From Mycolicibacter icosiumassiliensis (GTDB lineage Bacteria; Actinomycetota; Actinomycetes; Mycobacteriales; Mycobacteriaceae): DNA of 64,000 nt. Positions 54,542 to 62,755 of this stretch are shown here, piece by piece. A program made the translations under genes and the position numbers. The first letter of the stretch is position 1. Every line of letters starts with the position of its first letter. The notes beneath the pieces are model-generated. The model worked only from the letters and a program-made list of their open reading frames with translations. It was not told where the DNA came from and searched no databases. The DNA is taken from contig NZ_LT546166.1 of assembly GCF_900078685.2 (NCBI RefSeq), forward strand, positions 1,100,858 through 1,164,857. Reading direction: 5' to 3'.

Positions 54542-55113
54542 TCAGCGTGAGGCGTTGAGGATCTTGATTGCGAACACCAGCGTGTCACCCGGCAGGATGC
54601 CGGCGGCCGGCTGACCCTGCGGATAGCCGTCGGCGGGGACCATCGCGACCGCCACCGTCGACCCGATTTTCTGGCCCGCAATGGCCTTCTGGAATCCGGG
54701 GACGACGCGGTCCAGTCCGAAGTCGACCGGTGTGCCGCGTTGGTAGCTGCTGTCGAACACCGATCCGTCACGTCCGTTGACACCCATGTAGCAGACCGAG
54801 ACGGTTGCGTGGTCCCCGACGACGCGCCCGTCGCCGGCGTGCAACGTTTGTACCTCGGTCTGGGTCACCTTGAACGGCTTGGTGACGACGACGCTCGGCG
54901 CGGCCGAACTCGTGGAGCCGGTCACTGCGACGCTGCCGGTGGCACCCTTTAATGTCCAGTCGGCCGCAACACCTTCCGCCGGTGGCGTGGCGGGGCAGGC
55001 GGGGCGGTGACCGACGACGTCTTCGACGACGAGGTGTTGTCCGAACCGCCACAACCGGCGAGCACCGCCGCCAGCGAGGTGACAGCGGCGGCGAGAGCAA
55101 CGAACCGAGGCAT
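54542..55113 (-). CDS. FKBP-type peptidyl-prolyl isomerase lipoprotein, apparent frameshift near the N-terminus
   Basis: ATG 55113 starts MPRFVALAAAVTSLAAVLAGCGGSDN, a lipobox (LAGC) signal peptide. The mature FKBP domain (VSVCYMGVNGRDGSVFDSSYQRGTPVDFGLDRVVPGFQKAIAGQKIGSTVAVAMVPADGYPQGQPAAGI) is in a different frame, running to 54542. The switch falls near 54985-55015, in a C-rich stretch between SSVTAPPAP and CPATPPAEGVAADW. So one indel is needed for the intact lipoprotein. It accelerates proline isomerisation in exported proteins. A close paralogue lies at 57917-58456. Confidence 0.78.
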
Positions 55114-55155
55114 ACGCGAATTCACCTTGGTCACGCTACAGCCCCACTTAGCGCG

Positions 55156-55188
55156 TAGCATTCTGCTATACGTCGTAACATGATGCTA
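55156..55188 (+). promoter_or_regulatory. Inverted repeat upstream of the toxin-antitoxin operon
   Basis: TAGCAT (55156-55161) and ATGCTA (55183-55188) flank an AT-rich stretch that probably holds the promoter, 20 bp before the GGAGG-preceded antitoxin ATG at 55209. Such repeats are typical autoregulatory sites of antitoxins. Confidence 0.5.
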
Positions 55189-55208
55189 CAAGGCTTGGAG
55201 GTTCGCGC

Positions 55209-55598
55209 ATGGCTGACGTCGGCGATCGGGTCACCAGGTTCGCCGCGGACCTGGTGGACAGCGCCGCCGCCGAAGGCGCGCGCCAGAGCAGATCGGCCAA
55301 GCAGCAGCTCGACCACTGGGTGCGGGTCGGCCGCGCGGTGTCGGCGCAGCAGAGCGCGGCGCGGCAACGGGTCGAGGCGGCCCTGGCCGGTCACCTCGAC
55401 ACCGGTGCGTTGACCGCCGAAGAGGGCGTGGTCTTCAACGCCGAGATCTCCGCAGCGATCGAGGAGAACCTGGCGCACACCCACTACGGTGACATCCTCG
55501 CCGAGCACGGCATCACCACGGTCGCCCTCGATGACGACGGTCGCATCGTTGAGTACCGGCCCGACGGCACCTCGGTGATCGCGGAGACCTCCCGCTGA
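55209..55598 (+). CDS. ParD-like antitoxin
   Basis: A 129-residue protein: DRVTRFAADLVDSAAAEGARQSRSAKQQLDHWVRVGRAVSAQQ is the ParD-like antitoxin pattern (DNA-binding ribbon-helix-like part), followed by helical linker and a C-terminal segment (AAIEENLAHTHYGDILAEHGITTVALDDDGRIVEYRPDG) that should bind the toxin. GGAGG is 7 bp before ATG 55209. It is coupled to the zeta-like toxin gene by a 4-bp overlap. Confidence 0.82.
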   Translation: MADVGDRVTRFAADLVDSAAAEGARQSRSAKQQLDHWVRVGRAVSAQQSAARQRVEAALAGHLDTGALTAEEGVVFNAEISAAIEENLAHTHYGDILAEHGITTVALDDDGRIVEYRPDGTSVIAETSR

Positions 55599-56173
55599 GG
55601 CGGCTTGACCTCGTCGTCGGCCCGAACGGGGCAGGGAAGTCGACGTTCGTCGCCCTCACGTTGGCCCCGCTGCTACCGGGAGCACCGTTCGTCAACGCCG
55701 ACGAGATCGCAAAGAACCGCTGGCCCGATGATGCAGCTGCGCGCGCATACGACGCAGCGCGGGTGGCCGCGCAGACCCGGACGAAACTCGTCGAGCAGGG
55801 ACGTTCGTTCATCGCCGAGACAGTGTTCTCGCACGAGTCGAAGCTCGACGTCATCCGCCATGCACACACCCACGGCTACACGGTGGTGCTGCATGCGGTG
55901 CTTATCCCCGAGGCGTTGGCGGTGCAGCGGGTGCAGTATCGCGTGGCCGCCGGCGGGCATTCGGTTCCCGAAGAGAAGATTCGAGATCGGTATCACCGGC
56001 TGTGGCCGCTGGTCGCTGCAGCGATCGGAATGGCCGATATCGCAACGGCTTACGACAACTCGAGTGCGACCGGGCCGAAGATTGTGGCGCAGTTCGCCGG
56101 CGGCGCGCCGATCGGTGACCTGAGCTGGCCGGCCTGGGCGCCTGACGCGCTGGTGACGCGCTGGCGCGCTTAA
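55595..56173 (+). CDS. Zeta-toxin-like P-loop kinase with CTG start
   Basis: About 192 residues. The Walker A GPNGAGKST sits at residues 9-17, followed by VNADEIAKNRW and AETVFSHESKLDVI, the zeta-toxin/UDP-GlcNAc kinase pattern. The P-loop frame has no ATG, GTG or TTG upstream of it back to the stop at 55550-55552; the only suitable start is CTG 55595, overlapping the antitoxin stop as CTGA where ATGA would be expected. The next standard start (TTG 55661) lies after the P-loop. The toxin may be poorly made or inactive. Confidence 0.78.
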   Translation: MRRLDLVVGPNGAGKSTFVALTLAPLLPGAPFVNADEIAKNRWPDDAAARAYDAARVAAQTRTKLVEQGRSFIAETVFSHESKLDVIRHAHTHGYTVVLHAVLIPEALAVQRVQYRVAAGGHSVPEEKIRDRYHRLWPLVAAAIGMADIATAYDNSSATGPKIVAQFAGGAPIGDLSWPAWAPDALVTRWRA

Positions 56174-57183
56174 GCGGAGATCTTCACCACGAGCTTGCCG
56201 ACGTTCTTGCCGTCGAACAGCATGTTGATCGCGGTCGGCAGCTGCTCGAAGCCCTCGACGACGGTCTCGAGCGGGGTGAGCTTGCCGGCGGCAATCAGCT
56301 CGGAGATCTCGCTGTTGGCCTCCGGTGCTCGAAGGAAGTGGTCGAGGATGATGAAGCCCTTCAGGGTGGCGCGCTGGATCAACAGGTTGCCGAACGCGCG
56401 CGGCCCGGGCGGGGGGTTGGTGTCGTTGTAACCCGAGATCAGTCCGCAGAGCGCGATCCGCGCGCCGACGTTCACGCGGGCAAAGATCGCGTCCATGATG
56501 TCGCCGCCGACGTTCTCGAAGTCGACGTCGATGCCGTTGGGGGTTGCGGCGGCAAGCTGGCGGGCCCAGTCGTCGGCGCGGTAGTCCACTGCCGCGTCGA
56601 AACCGAGTTGATCGGTCAGCAGGGCACATTTCTCCGGTCCGCCGGCGATCCCGACGACCCGTGCGCCGCTGGCCTTGGCGAGCTGGCCGGCGACCGAACC
56701 GACCGCTCCGGCCGCCGCCGAGACGACGACGGTCTCGCCCGGCTGCGGCTTGCCGATGTCGCGGATCCCGATCCACGCGGTGAGCCCGGTCATGCCGAGC
56801 GCGCCCAGGTAGGTGCTGGGCGAGACGCCATCCGCGACGTCCACCGGGAACAGCGGCATGGCGTCGGAGACGACCACGTAGTCCTGCCAGCCGGTCAGGC
56901 CCTGCACAGTCTGGCCGACGGCGTAGTTCGGGTTGTTCGACGCGACCACCACGCCAAGACCGGCCGCGCGCATGACCTCGCCGATGCCGACCGGGGGCAG
57001 GTACGACGGCGTCTCGTTGATCCACATTCGGTTGGTCGGGTCCAGGGAGATCCAGTCGACCCGCACCAGCGCCTCGCCGTCGCCGATCTGCGGCACCGCC
57101 TGCTCGCTGAGTTCGAACGTGTCCGGGCCAATGCGGCCAGCTGGGCGTTCGCGGAGAAGGAAGCGGCGATTGCGATCGGTCAT
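56170..57183 (-). CDS. NADP-dependent MDR oxidoreductase (CurA/prostaglandin reductase type)
   Basis: A 337-residue zinc-free medium-chain reductase: RVDWISLDPTNRMWINETPSYLPPVGIGEVMRA, LGMTGLTAWIGIRDIGKPQPGETVVVSAAAGAVGSVAGQLAKASGARVVGIAGG (NADP site), LCGLISGYNDTNPPPGPRA. It reduces alpha,beta-unsaturated carbonyls. The 4-bp overlap with the toxin end is convergent. No cofactor residue is missing by eye. Confidence 0.93.
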   Translation of the reverse strand: MTDRNRRFLLRERPAGRIGPDTFELSEQAVPQIGDGEALVRVDWISLDPTNRMWINETPSYLPPVGIGEVMRAAGLGVVVASNNPNYAVGQTVQGLTGWQDYVVVSDAMPLFPVDVADGVSPSTYLGALGMTGLTAWIGIRDIGKPQPGETVVVSAAAGAVGSVAGQLAKASGARVVGIAGGPEKCALLTDQLGFDAAVDYRADDWARQLAAATPNGIDVDFENVGGDIMDAIFARVNVGARIALCGLISGYNDTNPPPGPRAFGNLLIQRATLKGFIILDHFLRAPEANSEISELIAAGKLTPLETVVEGFEQLPTAINMLFDGKNVGKLVVKISA

Positions 57184-57256
57184 GAGCGCACGCTACCGGA
57201 TGCGGCTGACCATGGCAATGGTCGTTAAATCAGTTGTGGGACAACGCAACAGAGCA

Positions 57257-57910
57257 TTATATGTGGCCGTCGAACGCGCGCAGCGCCTGTACGTCGATTG
57301 CGGGGCCGGTCAGCTCGACGTCGGCACGCGTGTGGCGCCCGGCCAACCAGCGAACCAGGTTTGCCGGCGACGCTTGCACCAGCACCGCAGGTCCCGCTTG
57401 CGGGCCCTCGGACGCCAGGACGCGGCCGTCTTCGGCGCTGATGATGGTTAGCGCAGTACCGGCGGGCAACTTCGCGCGTTGATAACGCAGCAATGGAGGA
57501 ATGGCCGCTACGAGTGATGGTGGTGCGGCATGGGCAGCCGAGTTGGCGGCGACGAGGTCGTCGTGATGGGTCCAATACTCGAACAGAGTGAGTGGTGCTA
57601 CTCGCGACCGGATGAGCAGTTGCGGTACCGGACGCCGCAGCCGGTCGACCAACTCGGTGAAGCTACGGCGGTGCTCACGTCGAATCGCGAACTCCACCAA
57701 CCTCGGTGGAGCCGGCACAGCGACACCGCGCGCCACTAGTGATCGTGCGATGAAGGTCGAGATGCCCCCAAAGCGCTCCTCGGCCGCCAGGTGGGCCGCG
57801 AGATCGCGCGCGGTCCACGAACCACAGCCGGCGTGTGCCGAGGCGCCGGCGGCGCTCAACGAGTTCGCGAGGGCCGCCCGCTCGGCCGCGATGTCCTCGG
57901 TGAGCGCCAC
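57257..57910 (-). CDS. Maleylpyruvate isomerase/DinB-like family protein (TIGR03085-type)
   Basis: A 217-residue helical protein: ERAALANSLSAAGASAHAGCGSWTARDLAAHLAAEERFGG carries the metal-binding His of the mycothiol-dependent MDMPI N-terminal fold, and FEYWTHHDDLVAAN gives the C-terminal His pair. Members are mycothiol-linked thiol S-transferases. The reaction here is unknown. It follows an FKBP gene closely (7 bp), same strand. Confidence 0.82.
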   Translation of the reverse strand: MALTEDIAAERAALANSLSAAGASAHAGCGSWTARDLAAHLAAEERFGGISTFIARSLVARGVAVPAPPRLVEFAIRREHRRSFTELVDRLRRPVPQLLIRSRVAPLTLFEYWTHHDDLVAANSAAHAAPPSLVAAIPPLLRYQRAKLPAGTALTIISAEDGRVLASEGPQAGPAVLVQASPANLVRWLAGRHTRADVELTGPAIDVQALRAFDGHI

Positions 57911-57916
57911 CGCGGA

Positions 57917-58456
57917 TCAGCCTGAGGCGCCCAGGATCTTGATCGCGAAGATGAGGGTGTCGCCCTGCCGGATGCCGGCGCTGGGCTGGCCGTCGGGGTA
58001 GCCGTCGGCGGAGGTCATGGCCACCGCGACCGTGGATCCGACCGTTTGGCCGGCGATCGCCTTCTGGAATCCGGGGATGACGCCGTCCAGCGGGAAGTCC
58101 ACCGGGGCGCCGCGCTTGTAACTGCTGTCGAACACCGACCCGTCGCGTCCGTTGACGCCCATGTAGCAGACGGACACCTTCGCCGTGCCCGGAACCACCG
58201 GGCCACTGCCGGCCTGCAACGTGTGTACCTGGGTCGACGTCACGCTGAACGGCGTCGAAACCTCCACCCGGGGCGCGGCCGTTTCGGTCGATCCGGTGAC
58301 CGCGACGCTGCCGGTGGCCCCGGTCAGCGTCCACTCCGGCGTGCCGCCGGCCGGTGCGACGGTGGGGCAGGTGTCGGCGGCCACGGCCGTACCTGCCGCC
58401 GCAAAGGGCAGAACGATTGCCGCGAGACTGGCAGTGACAGCAACGAATGAATGCAT
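57917..58456 (-). CDS. Exported FKBP-type peptidyl-prolyl isomerase
   Basis: A 179-residue paralogue of the lipoprotein at 54542-55113. It has a signal peptide without lipobox (SFVAVTASLAAIVLPFAAAGTAVA, cut before ADTCPTV), a short linker, and an intact FKBP domain (VSVCYMGVNGRDGSVFDSSYKRGAPVDFPLDGVIPGFQKAIAGQTVGSTVAVAMTSADGYPDGQPSAGIRQGDTLIFAIKIL). ATG 58456 is chosen; GTG 58471 is possible. It helps folding of secreted proteins. Confidence 0.9.
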   Translation of the reverse strand: MHSFVAVTASLAAIVLPFAAAGTAVAADTCPTVAPAGGTPEWTLTGATGSVAVTGSTETAAPRVEVSTPFSVTSTQVHTLQAGSGPVVPGTAKVSVCYMGVNGRDGSVFDSSYKRGAPVDFPLDGVIPGFQKAIAGQTVGSTVAVAMTSADGYPDGQPSAGIRQGDTLIFAIKILGASG

Positions 58457-58594
58457 CCGAGTGGGTTTCACGTCCGCCACGTTACAGGCGGCGTCGGGGA
58501 TGATTTGCGGCCCATGACAGACGCAAAGTAACCCCGTCAGCGGGGACTCGGCCCGTAGTCTCACCCAGGTGCATATTGACGTTCTGGCCGTGAC

Positions 58595-59491
58595 GTGTTG
58601 ATCGGTGTGGCCGCAGCGCTACTGGCCTGTTTCGGCTACGGGGTGGCCTCGGTCCTGCAGGCCTACGGTGCACGTAGTTCTGCAGCCGCGGACCAGGGGC
58701 AGGAAGCGCTGATCACCGCGGACGGCGGCCCGACCCTGCGCTCGACCGCCAACGCGGTGCTCACCTCAGCGTTCATTGCCGGAATGGCCCTCGACGTCAT
58801 CGGTTTCGCCGGAAGCGTCGTCGCGGCACGGCTGATCCCGCTGTTTCTGTCGCAGACCATCATCAGCGCCAATCTCGTTGTCACCGCGGTGCTCGGCATC
58901 GCTGTGCTCGGGATTCGTTTACGCCGCCGCGATTGGGCGGCGATCGGGACGGTGCTTGTGTCCCTGTGCGTGTTGGGGTTCAGCGCTGGACGGGCCGGTA
59001 CGGACACGTCGGGATCGGGGCTGCACTGGGCGCTGATGGTGGTGGCGATGCTGATTGCGGCGCTCGGAGTTGGCCTCATTCGCCTTCTGGGAGCCCGGGC
59101 CGCCGTCGCCGCCGGATTGGTCTCCGGTGTCCTCTACGGAGTGATGGCGATCGCGGTACGGGTGGTCGACGGCATCGATCCGTTGCAGCTGGCGGTTCTG
59201 CTGAAGGATCCGGCGTTCTGGGCGATCACCATTGCCGGAGCCGGCGGCTTCTACCTGTTTACGGTTGCGTTGCAGCTGGGTTCGGTGAACGGCGCCGTCG
59301 CTGCCTTGGTCGTCGGCGAGACGGTGGTGCCCGGCGTCGTCGGCGTAACGCTGCTCGGAGACACCGCGCAACCCGGGCTGAGCTGGCTGGTGGCATTGGG
59401 ATTCTGCAGCGCGGTCGGGGGTGCGGTGGCCGTTGCCATGTTCGGTGCGGCCGACCATGCGGATGCGGCGACGCCGGCCGCACCCCACTAA
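58595..59491 (+). CDS. DMT-superfamily-like membrane transporter (EamA/multidrug type)
   Basis: A 298-residue protein with about nine to ten transmembrane helices, mostly Ala/Val/Gly/Leu-rich (LIGVAAALLACFGYGVASVLQAYG, FIAGMALDVIGFAGSVVAARLIPLFLSQTIISANLVVTAVLG, LVVGETVVPGVVGVTLLGD). The internal repeat and YGVASVLQA start suggest a DMT/EamA family member. Substrate unknown. GTG 58595 is preferred. Confidence 0.82.
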   Translation: MLIGVAAALLACFGYGVASVLQAYGARSSAAADQGQEALITADGGPTLRSTANAVLTSAFIAGMALDVIGFAGSVVAARLIPLFLSQTIISANLVVTAVLGIAVLGIRLRRRDWAAIGTVLVSLCVLGFSAGRAGTDTSGSGLHWALMVVAMLIAALGVGLIRLLGARAAVAAGLVSGVLYGVMAIAVRVVDGIDPLQLAVLLKDPAFWAITIAGAGGFYLFTVALQLGSVNGAVAALVVGETVVPGVVGVTLLGDTAQPGLSWLVALGFCSAVGGAVAVAMFGAADHADAATPAAPH

Positions 59492-59549
59492 GGCGTGGCG
59501 GCCTTCCAGGGCTGGTTATGGACGTTCAAAGTTCACCTCAGGGCGAGGT

Positions 59550-60473
59550 TCACAAGGTTTCGGATCGCGATCGTGCGCCGTCCAACACCGCTTCGATCTC
59601 GCCCCACGTGCGACGAATGATCTCGGCCACCGGCAGAAGATCAACGATCCGGGACGACACTTGGCCGGTGTTGGCGACGCTGGCTTCCATATCGCCGTCG
59701 AAGTACAGCTCGGTGATCTTTCCCAGCAGCCGCGAATCCGGGTCATGTGCAGCGATCCGGGCGGCCAACCCGGTCCGCAGGACTCGCATGGTCGGGTTGC
59801 CGGGAACGTCGAGAAGCACTGTGCCGGAATCGTTTGCGGCCACGATCGCATCCTTGAAGTTCGCGTGCACTGCGGATTCGTGGCTGGCCAGCATCCGGGT
59901 GCCCATCTGCACGCCCTCGGCGCCCAAGACCAGCGACGCCGCCGCCGACCGCGCATCGCAGATGCCACCGGCGGCGATGATCGGCAGGTCCACATTTTCG
60001 GCGACCAGGGGCAGCAGCACCATGGTGGAGGCGCCCAGCAGCGACTTGAACCCGCCGCCTTCCACGCCCTCGACCACCAGCGCATCGACACCGGCGTCGG
60101 CGGCTTTGAGCGCGCCTTTGAGTGAGCCGACAACGTGGACCACGATCATGCCGGCGTCGTGCAGCAGTTTGGTGAACAAGGCGGGGTCACCGGCGGAGGT
60201 GAAGACATGGCGCACACCGGCTTCGGCCAGTGTCTCGACGATCGACGGATCGTTCTTCCAGCCCTGGATCATCAGGTTGGCCGCCACCGGTTTGTCGGTG
60301 AGCTCGCGCACTCGCTGCAGGTCGGCACGCCCTTCGGGGGTGAGGGTCTCGATCACGCCGAGCCCGCCTGCCTCGGACACCGCGGCAGCGAGTTCGGCGC
60401 GCGCGATGTAGGTCATCGGGGCCTGGATGACGGGGTAGGGAACTCCGAGCAGGGATTGGATGCGGTTGGCCAC
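59550..60473 (-). CDS. Nitronate monooxygenase family FMN enzyme
   Basis: A 307-residue TIM barrel: NRIQSLLGVPYPVIQAPMTYIARAELAAAVSEAGGLGVIETL, VVEGVEGGGFKSLLGASTM, LPIIAAGGICDARSAAASLVLGAEGVQMGTRML. It is a second nitronate monooxygenase-like protein, only distantly like the 13.6-kb one. It lies head-to-tail with a TetR gene, 7 bp apart, and may be co-transcribed. Substrate unknown. Confidence 0.9.
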   Translation of the reverse strand: MANRIQSLLGVPYPVIQAPMTYIARAELAAAVSEAGGLGVIETLTPEGRADLQRVRELTDKPVAANLMIQGWKNDPSIVETLAEAGVRHVFTSAGDPALFTKLLHDAGMIVVHVVGSLKGALKAADAGVDALVVEGVEGGGFKSLLGASTMVLLPLVAENVDLPIIAAGGICDARSAAASLVLGAEGVQMGTRMLASHESAVHANFKDAIVAANDSGTVLLDVPGNPTMRVLRTGLAARIAAHDPDSRLLGKITELYFDGDMEASVANTGQVSSRIVDLLPVAEIIRRTWGEIEAVLDGARSRSETL

Positions 60474-60480
60474 GGCTTAT

Positions 60481-61113
60481 TCAAGCATTCGGCTGGGTTG
60501 ACCAGCGACGACACAGGGACAGCGTGCCGTCGACGACCGCGTCGATGAAGCTGTCATCGACGGATTCACCGGTTGCAATGACGCGGTAGTGCATTCGGCC
60601 GACGAGCCACTCGGCCAGCGCGGCCACGTCGGCATCGGCCGTCAGCTCGCCTCGGGCGATCGCCCGGACAAACGGCTTCTGGTCGCGTACCTGCTGAGCG
60701 TGCAGGTAGCGGGCCCGAAATGTCTGGGCGAGCTGCGGATCGTGCTGCGCCTGTCCCACGAGTGCGCGGTAGACCGCACCTGCATCGTCGGCCGTGAGGA
60801 AGTGGGCCGTGGTGCGCAGATGAGCGCGCAGGTCCGACTCCAGGGCACCGGTGTCGGGGGGTTCGAGTTCAGCGGCCGCGTCTTCGAGGAAGGCGTCCAT
60901 CAGGACATCCGTTTTGGAACTCCACCAGCGGTAGACCGTCTGCTTTGCCACGCCCGCCGCCTTAGCGATTCCTTCGACGGTGACGCCGGCGAAACCCTTT
61001 TCGACAAGTAGATCGTCGGCCGCATGCAGGATGGCCTCGCGAGCCGCCTCGCTGCGTCCGTGCCGATTGCCGCGATGCGGCTGTGCCTCTGCCACAGCTC
61101 GATCTAACACCAC
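60481..61113 (-). CDS. TetR-family transcriptional regulator
   Basis: A 210-residue repressor with HTH EAAREAILHAADDLLVEKGFAGVTVEGIAKAAGVAKQTVYRWWSSKTDVLMDAFLE, followed by the TetR_C_11-type helical domain. It is divergent from an O-methyltransferase gene. An inverted repeat in the 42-bp gap should be its operator. The start could be ATG 61113. Confidence 0.9.
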   Translation of the reverse strand: MVLDRAVAEAQPHRGNRHGRSEAAREAILHAADDLLVEKGFAGVTVEGIAKAAGVAKQTVYRWWSSKTDVLMDAFLEDAAAELEPPDTGALESDLRAHLRTTAHFLTADDAGAVYRALVGQAQHDPQLAQTFRARYLHAQQVRDQKPFVRAIARGELTADADVAALAEWLVGRMHYRVIATGESVDDSFIDAVVDGTLSLCRRWSTQPNA

Positions 61114-61119
61114 TCCATT

Positions 61120-61146
61120 CTAGACAAGACGCAACGGCTCGTCTAG
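61120..61146. promoter_or_regulatory. TetR-type operator between the tetR and O-methyltransferase genes
   Basis: CTAGAC (61120-61125) and GTCTAG (61141-61146) are exact inverted arms 15 bp apart. They lie in the short divergent gap and cover the likely start sites of both genes. Confidence 0.65.
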
Positions 61147-61155
61147 GGTAGAGAC

Positions 61156-61794
61156 ATGACTGCAACTCTGAACCGACCGGAATACGCCTCGATCATCGAT
61201 CGACTCTTCACCGACGCGCAGCAGGATGCTGGACGTCGTCAAGGGATCTCGCCACGCGACTACGCCGTTGAGGAACGCGCGGATGTGTTTGCGAACGTTT
61301 ACCTCTCCGTGGCGCCCGAGTCAGGCCGGCTGCTGTACAACCTGGTTCGTGCGATCAAGCCGACGACCATCGTGGAATACGGCATGTCCTATGGAATCTC
61401 GACCTTGCACCTGGCCGCGGCCGTGCGCGACAACGGCACCGGGCACATCATCACCACGGAGATGAGCGCCCAGAAGCTGGCCACCGCCCGAGCGACGTTC
61501 GCCGAGGCGGGGGTCAGTGACTTGATCACGATCCTCGAAGGCGATGCCCGCACCACGCTCAAGGCAATCAATGAACCCGTGCAATTCGTGCTTCTCGATG
61601 GCTGGCCCGACCTCGATCTGACGGTGATCAAGATCCTTGAGCCGGTGTTGGCAAGTGGCGCAATCATTGTCGGCGACAACGTGAACCTGGACCCGGCTCA
61701 CGCCTACCTCGACTATGTGCGCGCACCGGAGAACGGCTACGTCAGCTGCCCGCTGGCACTGGACAAGGGATTGGAACTAGCTGTCCGCGTGTAG
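61156..61794 (+). CDS. Class I SAM-dependent O-methyltransferase
   Basis: A 212-residue methyltransferase: the SAM site IVEYGMSYGISTLHLAAAV, then HIITTEMSAQKLATARATFAEAGVSDLITILEGDARTTLKAI, VLLDGWPDLDLTVIKILEPVLASGAIIVGDNVNL. The sequence resembles metal-dependent catechol-type O-methyltransferases. It is probably induced by the TetR effector, which may be its phenolic substrate. ATG 61156. Confidence 0.9.
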   Translation: MTATLNRPEYASIIDRLFTDAQQDAGRRQGISPRDYAVEERADVFANVYLSVAPESGRLLYNLVRAIKPTTIVEYGMSYGISTLHLAAAVRDNGTGHIITTEMSAQKLATARATFAEAGVSDLITILEGDARTTLKAINEPVQFVLLDGWPDLDLTVIKILEPVLASGAIIVGDNVNLDPAHAYLDYVRAPENGYVSCPLALDKGLELAVRV

Positions 61795-61819
61795 CTTTGG
61801 CGACTGGGTGCGGTGCTTG

Positions 61820-62620
61820 CTACGAGGCCTCGGCCTGCGTGTGCGGCGCGCTGCCCTCCAGTAGGACTCGTGCGACAAGCTCGGGATCGTCGGCCATGGG
61901 GACGTGGCCGCACCCGGGCAGTCGGATGTGACGGGCCTGGGGGAGTCGCTGTTCGGCAATCGCCGCCTGGTAGGGCCGCAGGATCCGATCATGTGCGGCC
62001 CAGGCGATGGTCACCGGGATGTCGGCCGGGATCTCGCGGGCGAACACTTCGGCGGCCGGGAAGATCTTCTTCATCGCGGGAATGGCGCGCCGCATGCCGT
62101 TGAGGTCGGCCACGAACTCCTTGACCGGAATCCGTTCGGGGTGAGCCGAGACCACCGAGCCCATCATCCGCCGTGCGCGAGGAGAACGAGCAAGCCTGGG
62201 CACCACCGGCGCCATCAGTTGGGCGCCGGTGGTGAGCAACCGGAAGATCAGCCGAACGTAGGCGAAATCCAGAGAGTTGTGCCAGTACGCGGCGGGGGAT
62301 AGCACGGTTGCGCTCGCAACTAGGTTGTCGGCGGCGGCCTCCATCGCGACCCGGCCGCCCAGCGAGTTTCCACCGATGTGGGGACGTTCAAGTCCGAGCT
62401 GATCCAAGAGCCCCACCAGCTCGTCACGCAGGGTGCCCTGTACGTCGCCGTCGCGGACCACGAAGTCATGGGACTCGCCGTGCCCGGGCAGATCGAACAG
62501 AACCACGGTGCGGTGATCGGTCAGGTGCTCAAGGACCGGGTACCAGGCCTGCCGGCGGTGAGTGATCCCGTGGACAAGCACCAAGGGCTCGCCAGTTCCA
62601 TGGATCTCGTACTTCAGCAT
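61820..62620 (-). CDS. Alpha/beta-fold hydrolase
   Basis: A 266-residue hydrolase: oxyanion VLVHGITHRRQAW, VVLFDLPGHGES, the nucleophile GGNSLGGRVAMEAA, a lid-like central part, AWAAHDRIL (Asp) and PGCGHVPMADDP (His) complete the triad. Substrate may be a small ester or epoxide. ATG 62620 (MLKYEIHGTG) is preferred over 62716, which adds an unconserved lead. Confidence 0.92.
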   Translation of the reverse strand: MLKYEIHGTGEPLVLVHGITHRRQAWYPVLEHLTDHRTVVLFDLPGHGESHDFVVRDGDVQGTLRDELVGLLDQLGLERPHIGGNSLGGRVAMEAAADNLVASATVLSPAAYWHNSLDFAYVRLIFRLLTTGAQLMAPVVPRLARSPRARRMMGSVVSAHPERIPVKEFVADLNGMRRAIPAMKKIFPAAEVFAREIPADIPVTIAWAAHDRILRPYQAAIAEQRLPQARHIRLPGCGHVPMADDPELVARVLLEGSAPHTQAEAS

Positions 62621-62755
62621 GTCGGTGCTCCTTGTCGCGGAGGACGATCTCGCCCTAGGGCAACGGTAGCTCTGCTGGTGATTCTGTGAGGGTCGCGGGG
62701 TGGACTGAATGGCCACTTAGGTGTAGCCCTTCTCGATTAGTGGTAACCCACCGCG

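Noticed and set aside
62621..62755. Mg2+ riboswitch (M-box) upstream of mgtC
   Set aside because: The leader is only 135 bp, and no M-box core or long stems could be found by eye.
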